DNA from: UBA2040 sp041751955
Lineage (GTDB): Bacteria > Bacteroidota > Bacteroidia > Flavobacteriales_D > Crocinitomicaceae
Length of the DNA: 64,000 nt
Assembly: GCA_041751955.1 (NCBI GenBank)
Contig: JBGSIB010000057.1
Location: 12,281 to 76,280, forward strand
Reading direction: 5' to 3'
Part shown: positions 54,011 to 62,285 of the stretch, one piece after another
Numbering within the stretch: the stretch's first letter is position 1
Layout: every line of letters begins with the position of its first letter
Notes under the pieces: generated by a model
The model's database searches: none
What the model was told of the DNA's origin: nothing
What the model saw: the letters and a program-made list of their open reading frames with translations, nothing else
Made by a program: the position numbers and the translations under genes

Positions 54011-55879
54011 TTATCTCACCAAAACCTTCTCCACCTCCAATCTCTTCTCCCCATCACGCAAAACAGCCTGATACACCCCTGCCGAAAAAGGGAGAACAAT
54101 AATATTCGTGCTATTGCTCAATGGTATACAATGTTCCAACACCACCTTTCCTCGTTCATCGTAAAACGAAAGTGTACAATTTTCGCTAGGCAAATTGCCC
54201 ACATACACCGCAATGCTTTCCCCACTTTGCACTGGGTTGGGACCGATGGCCATGTAATTGATAATATTAGGATTAACAGGTTCTTCAGGCGCATTTTTGC
54301 TTATGTGAATCGATGTTTTGAGCGTATCATTCGCCCCATTGCATCCATAAGCGATGAGCGTTACTTCATACGTGCCCGTGTCAGAGTATTGATGGAAAAT
54401 AGAATCAGAATATTCACCAGTCGAAACCAAGTTAGAATCCCCAAAATCCCACAAATAACTACCACCCATGAGGCTCGTATTTTGAAAATAAACGCCCAAA
54501 CTATCGCTATTCTGCGCTGTAAAACCTGCCTGTGGGTCCCCTAAAAAACCGAGGCAGTTGGTTTTTACAATGTAGCCCAGAAAACCAGGTTTACCTTGAG
54601 AAATGGAATCTAGATTGATGACCTGTCCGACCGCAACAAAACCACCATCGGGTGTGTTTTGAATATCTCCAATATCATAATGCGGATGCTTCAAAGGTAT
54701 TAGCGCTGAGTAATATTGTATTTTTCTAACCCAATTGGAGTGGCCATCCGATAAGCTTCTATTTTCAAGGCGAAAATAAGTAGTTTTGGTGGTGTCAGCG
54801 CCGCCACCCACTTCTCCATAAAAACTTCCACTAACAATACTTGTATCGTTTGAAACCACAAAATTGTCCACGGTTCTTGATCCAGAAAAAACATTGTTCG
54901 TGTTATAAACCGCTCCTCCCAAATTCTCTTGCCAGGCCACATTAAAATTGCTATCCAATTTGGCAATGGAAAAAGTTAAACCCAAGTACGGGAAACCACT
55001 TGAGGTGTACTTAATCTCGGATTGGGTGAGACAGAGTACCAGCTCTTTTTCATCATTGACCAACTTAGCACCAAAACCAGAGGCAGTGTACACATCATTG
55101 AAAAGAATTTTTTGTTGTATCAACTGTCCACTCGGATTGTATTTTTGTATGTAAGTTTTGGCAAATTGGGAACCTAAGGGGTCGAAGTAAGTGCCTTTTA
55201 AAGCTGAATAAGTTAATAGAATATTACCGTTGTCAAATTTTAAAAGTTTTGATTTTGATAAATATATACCATTGGTAGCCGCAGTGGATAATATTTTTTT
55301 CATCCAAATAAGGCTATCAGAAGATTGTGAAAACTTCACCATTACAATTCCAAAACCTGCAGAGTCTGTTATAAAATGATCAGCGGTATAATAACAGTCG
55401 TTGCTATTATCTATAACGAGTTCACCAAAGTCACGACAATCCATGTCATTATTCAAAAATGTATCCAGATAATCTTTAAATAAGACTTGCCCATTTCTAT
55501 CTAATTCTATGCGTGTATGTTTATTTATAGTATTTCCAGAAGTTTCGGTGCCACGGAAATGCAACATAAAATTGCCGTTGGTATTCGTATCTAATTTTGT
55601 ACGACTGTACCCTGCCAAATCATAATTTACGGTGTCTATGTGATATATGGTGTCGATAAAATTACCTTGTTTGTCCAGTTTCAGAAACAGCACACCTGCT
55701 CCAGCTGGACTATCCACATGGCCTGTAATATAATAGTTGCTGTCCAAAAATTTTACATTGTAGGGGCGTGTGTTATTTTGATTGGGTAATCGAAAAACTT
55801 TATGGAAATAAGTGTTTTGGGCCATTGCCGTATGACCTAGCGACAGTAAAAAAACAATATGTAAGAGATGTTTTGCCAT
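54011..55879 (-). CDS. PKD-domain T9SS-secreted protein, copy B
   Basis: A 622-residue paralogue of the gene at 39804: signal peptide MAKHLLHIVFLLSLGHTAMAQ, a diverged beta-rich N-terminal region, a PKD domain (L-W-D-F-G-D-S near residue 470) and a T9SS sorting domain ending V-E-K-V-L-V-R. The start at 55879 is chosen over 55897 because the upstream Met lies inside the terminator hairpin of the preceding gene and adds residues before a complete signal peptide. It follows the M43/beta-helix gene, repeating the arrangement of copy A. Confidence 0.85.
   Translation of the reverse strand: MAKHLLHIVFLLSLGHTAMAQNTYFHKVFRLPNQNNTRPYNVKFLDSNYYITGHVDSPAGAGVLFLKLDKQGNFIDTIYHIDTVNYDLAGYSRTKLDTNTNGNFMLHFRGTETSGNTINKHTRIELDRNGQVLFKDYLDTFLNNDMDCRDFGELVIDNSNDCYYTADHFITDSAGFGIVMVKFSQSSDSLIWMKKILSTAATNGIYLSKSKLLKFDNGNILLTYSALKGTYFDPLGSQFAKTYIQKYNPSGQLIQQKILFNDVYTASGFGAKLVNDEKELVLCLTQSEIKYTSSGFPYLGLTFSIAKLDSNFNVAWQENLGGAVYNTNNVFSGSRTVDNFVVSNDTSIVSGSFYGEVGGGADTTKTTYFRLENRSLSDGHSNWVRKIQYYSALIPLKHPHYDIGDIQNTPDGGFVAVGQVINLDSISQGKPGFLGYIVKTNCLGFLGDPQAGFTAQNSDSLGVYFQNTSLMGGSYLWDFGDSNLVSTGEYSDSIFHQYSDTGTYEVTLIAYGCNGANDTLKTSIHISKNAPEEPVNPNIINYMAIGPNPVQSGESIAVYVGNLPSENCTLSFYDERGKVVLEHCIPLSNSTNIIVLPFSAGVYQAVLRDGEKRLEVEKVLVR
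54133..54367 (-). repeat. Near-identical sorting-domain tract shared with 39925-40160
   Basis: Partner of the tract in copy A; same length, few substitutions, no gaps seen by eye. Confidence 0.75.
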
Positions 55880-55920
55880 AAAGACCGAAATTAGCATCGG
55901 ATTGCGACACTAATTTCGGT
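55880..55920 (-). terminator. Terminator between the M43 gene and PKD copy B
   Basis: 11-bp arms ACCGAAATTAG / CTAATTTCGGT around a 15-base loop, followed on the minus strand by TCTTT. It sits directly before the PKD gene ATG, as at 41726-41769, though the two hairpins are unrelated in sequence. Confidence 0.75.
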
Positions 55921-55937
55921 GGATTTTTTGAGTTATA

Positions 55938-58900
55938 CTAATTTTTTAATATTCTTGATGTGATTGTTTTTCCAGATTTGAGTTGCACTTGAACAACAAA
56001 TACACCTGTTTGGTTTGTTTTGAGTGCAAGGCTAGCTTTGTTACTCGATAAAAATGAGTGTTCAAATTGCACTTTTCTTCCATGTATATCCAAAACCACT
56101 ATCTTTTCTATTTCGCCCGATTCCAATTCTATGTTGAAGGTGCCATCGTTTGGATTGGGATAAATTTTGATTTCAGATTTACCCTGATTTTTTTGTGTTT
56201 CAATGGCTATCATACTTTTATTGCTGTGATTTTCAAATGGATCAGAGATTACTTCTTCTTCGCAAATATTTGCCCAAAAACATAAAATATTGGAGGCATA
56301 GAGAGCCGCACGACCAGACAATGTTTCTTTGTAATCCTGAAATTGTGCAAGCTGTTCGCTGAGTAAAGGCAAATCGAAACTACCGAATGAATTAAGTTGT
56401 GAACGACTGTAATTGAGCACGATAATTTGATCCATTAGTTCTGTTTTTAAACGAGAAGAAGGCATATCACTGAGTTGCGCTTCGAGATTCTGTTGCGAAC
56501 TTTCAAATAAATTCCAATTGCGCAGTCCAAAATAATAATCCATCAATTCAGCGTTTTTCGTCACGTGGTTTCTATCCTCTATTCGCAGAGAAACTTCCGA
56601 TGAAACGGCTTCATCTTCGTTATGAAGCGCATTGGTCAAAAGCCAGTTATCGATGTAAGACAAATCTCCTTTGAGGGTCGAAATTTCCTCCCGAAGGGCA
56701 AATTTTGATGTTTTTTGAGCCAAATAAGCATCTTGCAACATTTCCATATCATTGGCATTGAAGGGTTCGTTCTTGGTCATCAAAAACATCCTAAAATCAT
56801 AATCCTCTATCGACTCTATGTTGGCCAAAAGGATGTCTTTTAACCAATCTTTTGAAAACAAGGATTCTGGCACATTGCCCAGTTCGGTTCGCAGGGATAA
56901 AGATAAATAGGGCGATTTTGCTAACAGAGCGTTTTTTGTCGCTAGTTTTGTGCTGGCAGTGATATTGGCAACTTGTGTGTACAAAGAAGTTGCGTCTCCC
57001 TCCGATAGATGCTGCAAATAAGGCAACTCGAGTTCACTGATTTGAGAAAGCAAATCCATGCGTTCTTGCTGCATCTCTATTTCATCCTGACTGGTTAAAA
57101 TATGGTCGTCTTCAATTACAATATTTTGAAAGCTAGTTGGACATAGAAATGGATTATTGCTTTCCGTGACAATCACAACATTATTTCCAGGCACTACAGA
57201 ACCTGTAATCAATGTAGGTTTGTTATTTGTGCCTTTCCAGTAATAGTTCATGTAATTCGATGAATCTCGCGTAACGATGTGCCGATAAGGTGAAATAGTC
57301 AATAAGTTTTGACTTCCATATTGAGGCGTTCCTTGCAATAATTTCACACCACCATCGTGATCATTGTTATTATCAATATTGAAATCAATTCGATTGAAGG
57401 TGTGGTTGTTACAATTATATTCTAAGCCTGAAATCGCAAAAGGATTAATATTTCTATTGTACAAAATACCTTGGTTGGCAATTTCGTTGCGGTCATATTT
57501 GTTCTTATAAACTTTATTTTCCTCCTCACCAGCTGAATGCACAACGCAACCCAAAGAATAAACTGCGTTATTACCTATTGTGTTGTAAAATTGATTTCCT
57601 TCTATTTTAAAACCTGTAGAGTTCTGCACCTTCGCACCTGTACCGTTTGTAAATCCGGCAGGCAAAGGGGCGATATAATTGAATCTATTTCTAGTAATAA
57701 TAGGGTTATCCGTGCCTCTCACATAAATGCCCATTGTGCAATTGGTAAATTTAACATGGTCGATTATATTCGCATAATAACTTCCACTTCCTTCTATTTC
57801 AATACCTCTCCACAAATTGATAAATTCGCCAACATCGTAGTTTGTTTCATCATATTCTTGATGCGGAGTGCCGATTATGGTGCTTGCTTTTCCTTGAACG
57901 AGATAGCCCGCATCAATAGAGAATATTCCTCTAGCTCTTTCTGTTACGCCAATATTCGTTCGCATATCGTTAAACGTACATCCTTCCATTTTTACACCTT
58001 TGACACCATTTAAGGTAATAGCCGGTCGGTTCATGACTTCAAAACAATCGTTGTCCCAAATAAACGTGCAGTTCGTAAACCGCCCTCTATTGGCTAACTC
58101 AACTGTGCCCGTCGACGAGCCGAAATTTTGATATCCCATGTACTGTACGGATCTGTTGTTGTTTCTAAAAATAGCATCAACAGCAATGATAATTCCTCCT
58201 GTTTTGGTCCAATCATTATAGACCCATGGCATAACCGCTTCTTGGGCAAATTCTATAATCGCGCCATTCTTCAAAATCACTTTTCCTTGATAAGCTTCAA
58301 CTTGAGGTTTATCGTACGTTCCTCTTACTTCAATTCCGCCCCAATAACCTTCATACTCTTTGCCACCGCATTTTGCAGCGGTAATCAATCCTCCGTCCAC
58401 AATCAATTGACCACCTGGTTCAACAATTATTTTAGATCTCGGCACCATTTCCAATTGACAGGTTATTGTCAAAGTTTTATCTTTAGGTACCACAATATCT
58501 TGGTACGATTTATAGGTAAAATCCCATGTTTCATTTTGTTCAAGCACATAAGGAATTTCAGAATAGCCATAAGCGTAATGACGGAATGCGCTAATTAAAT
58601 TAATATCTGTGGACAAACTTCTATGCATTCTGCCTGCTTGAAGCGGAGATACATGGTTTCCATCGTTTTGTCCGCTATTACCCGCTCTCATTAAGTTATT
58701 ACAACCTAAAAAAGAGCTTTGAGGAGGAACGGATGGAAACACATCGTCTAAAAAATCCCAAGGTACACTGCTATTATAGATACTATGTTCAGCATTCTGA
58801 TATAAGTGGTGCAATCCAAGGTGATGCCCAATTTCATGTGGCAAATGATTTCTAAAATAAGAGAAATCGCCAGGCCAAGAAGAACCATAATATTGTTGGT

Positions 58901-59621
58901 AGTATTGTGACCCCGAAATTATCATTGGGATGGTAGTATTGTTGTATGTCATTGCGGTTGCAATTCCTTGAGCTCCAGGATAACCACACTTTTGCGTTAC
59001 AATGCAATTTAATTGGTTCGCAGCATCAGGATTTTGACTTAAATGATAATTCATGGCGTCTAATGCATTAGTGTACCAAGAACTACTTTGATTATCATTA
59101 GCGTGAAGTATAGCCGAATTGGGGTAATAATAGAGCTTATGTAATTTTATTGTAATACCTGAATTTGGAAAATACAAAGGATGATAAGGCGAACACAATG
59201 ATGTATCAGGATGCTGATAAATTTCGTTTAACCAAAAGTCATTAATCAATATAGAATCTTGGGAATATGTTGTTGGTGAGTAGGGAAACCAAGTGCCGTC
59301 ATCTTCTCCAAAAAACACCACGTTTATCACAACAGTTTTGGTTGGTTCTATGCGATTTGGATAATATGCACTTGGTGATGTACCATAACGATAATAGTTA
59401 AAAGGCATGTAGTTGTCTGGTCTTTTGAAATAATCGTTGTAGGAATTCGAGTTTTTACCACAGTTTGAAAGAGCTGGCAAAGGACTTGCAGCTCTCGGGA
59501 TTACACCATCATCGGGAATAGGAAAACTTGGCATAACTGTACCACAACCTAATTGGCCATAAGCAAGACCAAATGTGAACAAAAAGAAAATGCTTAAATT
59601 AAATTTTTGTGAACTTTTCAT
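55938..59621 (-). CDS. M43-type metallopeptidase with beta-helix chassis and T9SS sorting domain
   Basis: A 1227-residue secreted protein. Signal peptide to about residue 22 (L-A-Y-G-Q). The peptidase domain has zinc motif H-E-I-G-H-H-L-G-L-H-H near residues 262-272 (H-E-x2-H-x2-G-x2-H with catalytic Glu) and a later N-N-L-M-R-A-G-N ... S-P-L-Q-A-G-R-M block that fits the Met-turn region of cytophagalysin-like M43 enzymes. From Q-N-E-T-W a parallel beta-helix (about residues 380-800), then a helical segment with L-S-E-x-L-A-x-F repeats, then a T9SS sorting domain (I-K-I-Y-P-N-P-N-D-G-T-F to S-R-I-L-K-N). The part after residue ~370 is homologous to the C-terminal half of the broken gene at 41788. 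It should cleave proteins at the cell surface or outside. Intact throughout. Confidence 0.88.
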   Translation of the reverse strand: MKSSQKFNLSIFFLFTFGLAYGQLGCGTVMPSFPIPDDGVIPRAASPLPALSNCGKNSNSYNDYFKRPDNYMPFNYYRYGTSPSAYYPNRIEPTKTVVINVVFFGEDDGTWFPYSPTTYSQDSILINDFWLNEIYQHPDTSLCSPYHPLYFPNSGITIKLHKLYYYPNSAILHANDNQSSSWYTNALDAMNYHLSQNPDAANQLNCIVTQKCGYPGAQGIATAMTYNNTTIPMIISGSQYYQQYYGSSWPGDFSYFRNHLPHEIGHHLGLHHLYQNAEHSIYNSSVPWDFLDDVFPSVPPQSSFLGCNNLMRAGNSGQNDGNHVSPLQAGRMHRSLSTDINLISAFRHYAYGYSEIPYVLEQNETWDFTYKSYQDIVVPKDKTLTITCQLEMVPRSKIIVEPGGQLIVDGGLITAAKCGGKEYEGYWGGIEVRGTYDKPQVEAYQGKVILKNGAIIEFAQEAVMPWVYNDWTKTGGIIIAVDAIFRNNNRSVQYMGYQNFGSSTGTVELANRGRFTNCTFIWDNDCFEVMNRPAITLNGVKGVKMEGCTFNDMRTNIGVTERARGIFSIDAGYLVQGKASTIIGTPHQEYDETNYDVGEFINLWRGIEIEGSGSYYANIIDHVKFTNCTMGIYVRGTDNPIITRNRFNYIAPLPAGFTNGTGAKVQNSTGFKIEGNQFYNTIGNNAVYSLGCVVHSAGEEENKVYKNKYDRNEIANQGILYNRNINPFAISGLEYNCNNHTFNRIDFNIDNNNDHDGGVKLLQGTPQYGSQNLLTISPYRHIVTRDSSNYMNYYWKGTNNKPTLITGSVVPGNNVVIVTESNNPFLCPTSFQNIVIEDDHILTSQDEIEMQQERMDLLSQISELELPYLQHLSEGDATSLYTQVANITASTKLATKNALLAKSPYLSLSLRTELGNVPESLFSKDWLKDILLANIESIEDYDFRMFLMTKNEPFNANDMEMLQDAYLAQKTSKFALREEISTLKGDLSYIDNWLLTNALHNEDEAVSSEVSLRIEDRNHVTKNAELMDYYFGLRNWNLFESSQQNLEAQLSDMPSSRLKTELMDQIIVLNYSRSQLNSFGSFDLPLLSEQLAQFQDYKETLSGRAALYASNILCFWANICEEEVISDPFENHSNKSMIAIETQKNQGKSEIKIYPNPNDGTFNIELESGEIEKIVVLDIHGRKVQFEHSFLSSNKASLALKTNQTGVFVVQVQLKSGKTITSRILKN

Positions 59622-59685
59622 CGTTTCATAAGTATAAGTTAGTAATCTGGACTTTCGTCCCCAACCTTACAAAGCAAAAAAAAAA
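59622..59685 (-). promoter_or_regulatory. Conserved leader with GNRA-type hairpin and A10 tract
   Basis: Counterpart of the leader at 47160-47227; hairpin GGAC-GAAA-GTCC at 59649-59660 and homopolymer at 59676-59685. Confidence 0.6.
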
Positions 59686-59730
59686 GTTTGTCAATATTGG
59701 TGCTAGCTAACAAGGGGACAGTAAGCGATA

Positions 59731-59759
59731 TTTTAACGTTTGCAGATGAAATGTTAAAA
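59731..59759. promoter_or_regulatory. Inverted repeat TTTTAACGTTT / AAATGTTAAAA
   Basis: 11-bp arms with one G-T pair around GCAGATG, 110-140 bases upstream of the M43 gene. Homologous to 47317-47343. Confidence 0.45.
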
Positions 59760-59852
59760 TATTAACGAATATGCAACAACTTTGATACGAAACATCAAAG
59801 AAATGAAGGTTAAAAAAAAGACTTTTCCAAATTTATCCTTTCTATCTCTCCA

Positions 59853-60452
59853 TCAATACTTATGCTTCCCCACCGTCCAACCATCCGAGGACAAATATTG
59901 TTCCCCACTTTCCACGGCTGGCCCTTCCATTTCCGTTCCCATGGAATCGTTCCAGCGGTTGAGGTAACCGAAAAGTGCAACCACACCCAATATTTCTACG
60001 ATTTCACCTTCGTTCCAATGTGCGCGCATCCTTTCGGCAATTTCATCATCAACTCCATTTGGAATTTGAGAAGCGGCCAAAGCAAAATCCAAGGCGGCAC
60101 GTTCGGCTTCTGAAAAAGCTTCGTGTGTTCGGTACGACCAAATATTATCGATTTGCTCCTGATTGGCTTCGTAACGTTCGGCAGCACGAATGGTATGCGC
60201 TTGGCAATAGCGACAACCCGCCGCATGACTGCTGATGTAGCCAATCAATCTTTTCAAAGCACTCGTCACGCGACCTTGATTTTCCATTACGGCTTTGTTC
60301 ATTTCAATAAATGCATAAGCGATTCGGGGTCGGTGGTGCATAGTTTTTACACTATTCGGACAAAAACCGAGCGTTTCGTTGTAGAAAAGGACCAATTCGT
60401 TCAGGTCTTTGTCGTTGGGGTCATTTTTGGGTAAGACGAGGGGTTGTTTCAT
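59853..60452 (-). CDS. Carboxymuconolactone decarboxylase/AhpD-like (peroxidase-related) protein
   Basis: A 199-residue cytosolic helical protein of the CMD/AhpD superfamily. The redox motif C-R-Y-C-Q-A-H near residues 81-87 is the C-x2-C-x3-H active site of AhpD-like alkylhydroperoxidases; R-L-I-G-Y-I-S-S-H-A-A-G precedes it. A C-terminal region with F-G-Y-L-N-R-W-N-D matches the longer peroxidase-related subgroup. It probably reduces peroxides; partner unknown. Monocistronic. Confidence 0.85.
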   Translation of the reverse strand: MKQPLVLPKNDPNDKDLNELVLFYNETLGFCPNSVKTMHHRPRIAYAFIEMNKAVMENQGRVTSALKRLIGYISSHAAGCRYCQAHTIRAAERYEANQEQIDNIWSYRTHEAFSEAERAALDFALAASQIPNGVDDEIAERMRAHWNEGEIVEILGVVALFGYLNRWNDSMGTEMEGPAVESGEQYLSSDGWTVGKHKY

Positions 60453-60531
60453 TTTTTAGCATCTTAAGATTTGGTCTAAAATAGTCAAATTCGAACTTTA
60501 TAAAAATAAAGCGCGACTATAATGCATAAAA

Positions 60532-60561
60532 AAACATGTTTGCAAATTTGCAAACATGTTT
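60532..60561. terminator. 30-bp perfect palindromic terminator after the thiolase gene
   Basis: Perfect palindrome (arm AAACATGTTTGCAAA) followed on the minus strand by a T run, 27 bases after the thiolase stop. Confidence 0.85.
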
Positions 60562-60587
60562 CCTCAAATTTCGTTTATTGAAATTGC

Positions 60588-61760
60588 TTAAAACCGCTCA
60601 AAAACCCCAGCAGCACCTTGTCCTGTCCCTACGCACATGGTAACAACTCCGTATTTTTTGCCTCTTCTTTTCAATTCATTTAAAATCTGAACGGTCAATT
60701 TTGCACCTGTACAACCGAGTGGGTGTCCCAAAGCGATTGCGCCACCGTTAACATTTACAATATCAGGATTGATACCTGTTTCGCGAATAACGGCTAAAGA
60801 TTGTGAGGCGAAAGCTTCGTTCAACTCAAACAAATCGATGTCTTCTTTTTTCAAGCCTGCCATTTCGATAGCTGCTGGAATGGCTTCAATTGGGCCGATT
60901 CCCATAATTCTAGGTTCTACCCCAACAACTTTGTAGGAAAGCAAACGCGCCATCGGTTCCAAGCCTAATTCTTTCATCATTTTTTCAGACATCACCAACA
61001 CGAAAGCGGCACCATCTGAAGTTTGCGATGAATTTCCGGCTGTAACTGAACCGCCATTGGCAAATACAGGACGTAGTTTTCCTAAACCTTCCAAAGTACT
61101 GGCTCGCGGACCTTCGTCTGTATCCATGATGTATTTTTTGACTTGTCGTTTCTCGTTTTCATCCAAGTAAACTTGTTCCACTTCAACGGGCACGATGTCG
61201 TCTTTGAAACGACCATTTTTGATCGCATCCAAGGCTTTTTCGTTTGATTTTAAGGCAAAAGCATCTTGATCTTCACGGCTAATACCGTATTGATTGGCAA
61301 CTGCTTCCGCCGTCAAACCCATTCCCCAATACCAATTTGGATTTTCCTTGGCAACCGCAGCGTTGGGAACAATTCTCCAACCGCCCATGGCCATAACTGA
61401 CATAGATTCAACGCCACCAGCGATGATGCAATCTGCCATTCCCGCTTCAATTTTCGCTTGAGCGATGGCTATCGTTTCCAAACCAGAGGAACAATAACGA
61501 TTCACTGTCATACCTGGAACTTTATCGGTATCCAATCCCATGAGGGAAATCATACGACCAACGTTCAGACCCTGCTCAGCCTCAGGTGTAGCGTTTCCAA
61601 CTATCACATCGTCGATACGATTTTTATCCAGTTGAGGAGTTACTTTCATAATGTGTTTGATCACATCCGCCGCCAAATCATCCGGACGATAAAATCGAAA
61701 TCCACCTTTTCCTGCTTTTCCTACTGCGGTTCTGAAACCTTTTATAATATATGCTTTCAT
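60588..61760 (-). CDS. Acetyl-CoA C-acyltransferase (3-ketoacyl-CoA thiolase)
   Basis: A 390-residue thiolase that cleaves 3-ketoacyl-CoA in fatty-acid beta-oxidation. The nucleophile is in N-R-Y-C-S-S-G-L near residue 89; G-H-P-L-G-C-T-G-A near 345 supplies the histidine and C-V-G-T-G-Q-G-A-A near 377 the acid/base cysteine. N-E-A-F-A near 315 is also typical. With the multifunctional enzyme upstream it would complete the cycle; a small four-helix-bundle gene interrupts the pair. FadA versus FadI type cannot be settled by eye. Confidence 0.95.
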   Translation of the reverse strand: MKAYIIKGFRTAVGKAGKGGFRFYRPDDLAADVIKHIMKVTPQLDKNRIDDVIVGNATPEAEQGLNVGRMISLMGLDTDKVPGMTVNRYCSSGLETIAIAQAKIEAGMADCIIAGGVESMSVMAMGGWRIVPNAAVAKENPNWYWGMGLTAEAVANQYGISREDQDAFALKSNEKALDAIKNGRFKDDIVPVEVEQVYLDENEKRQVKKYIMDTDEGPRASTLEGLGKLRPVFANGGSVTAGNSSQTSDGAAFVLVMSEKMMKELGLEPMARLLSYKVVGVEPRIMGIGPIEAIPAAIEMAGLKKEDIDLFELNEAFASQSLAVIRETGINPDIVNVNGGAIALGHPLGCTGAKLTVQILNELKRRGKKYGVVTMCVGTGQGAAGVFERF

Positions 61761-61779
61761 CTTAATTTTCTTTTTACGC

Positions 61780-61829
61780 TAAGTCTTAATACTAGATTTT
61801 AGATGCTAGACTTAAGACATTAGACTTAT
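61780..61829. repeat. Degenerate AGAC/TTAG repeats, left flank of the four-helix-bundle gene
   Basis: Near-repeats such as TAGATGCTAGACTTAAGAC and ATTAGACTTA. Read as the reverse complement, they resemble the words on the other side of the gene at 62211-62275. Confidence 0.6.
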
Positions 61830-61831
61830 TA

Positions 61832-62173
61832 TCAATTTATTGTTTTTCTAAATCCAACTGTCATTCTCTGAAATTCAGAAATATTTTCGGAGAGAGAATT
61901 ATCGCCCATTTCATATATTTCTTGAATCAAAATCAATTGTGTTTCTAATTCATAGGAAGACGATAGGCTATAATCTATGAAGCGCAGAAAATCTTTTCCT
62001 GTTCCTCTACCTGATCCTTCGGCTATATTTGAAGGCATTGAAACGGCGCATCTTCTTATTTGACTGATCAAACCAAATCTTTCATCTTCAGGAAGTTTCC
62101 TTGAAAGTAAATAAACCTTGACAGCAATATCCATCCCCGTTCTCCAGATTTTTAGTTCTTTGAAATTATGCAT
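61832..62173 (-). CDS. Four-helix-bundle protein (23S rRNA intervening-sequence protein type)
   Basis: A 113-residue protein of the S23/avd-like four-helix-bundle family: F-K-E-L-K-I-W near the start, Q-I-R-R-C-A-V-S-M-P-S-N-I-A-E-G-S-G-R near residues 38-56, and F-L-R-F-I-D-Y-S-L-S-S-S-Y-E-L-E-T-Q. Such proteins are found in 23S rRNA intervening sequences, near reverse transcriptases of diversity-generating retroelements, and as orphans; their role is mostly unknown. No reverse transcriptase or rRNA is nearby. It sits between beta-oxidation genes with inverted degenerate repeats on both sides, suggesting insertion. Confidence 0.88.
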   Translation of the reverse strand: MHNFKELKIWRTGMDIAVKVYLLSRKLPEDERFGLISQIRRCAVSMPSNIAEGSGRGTGKDFLRFIDYSLSSSYELETQLILIQEIYEMGDNSLSENISEFQRMTVGFRKTIN

Positions 62174-62210
62174 AATCTTTTTTATAAAGTTTAACCCGCT
62201 TAACCAACGC

Positions 62211-62275
62211 GACTGTCTGTTGTCTAATCTTTTTCGTCTAACGTCTAGAATCTAATGTCTAATGTCTCCTGACTC
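62211..62275. repeat. Degenerate GTCTAA repeats, right flank of the four-helix-bundle gene
   Basis: Near-repeats such as GTCTAATC, GTCTAACGTCTAG and TCTAATGTCTAATGTC running up to the 3' end of the multifunctional fatty-acid gene. Confidence 0.65.
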
Positions 62276-62285
62276 AAGTCCAAAA

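Noticed and set aside
61832..62173. Part of a diversity-generating retroelement (avd-like accessory gene)
   Set aside because: No reverse transcriptase, template repeat or variable repeat is found nearby in the window.
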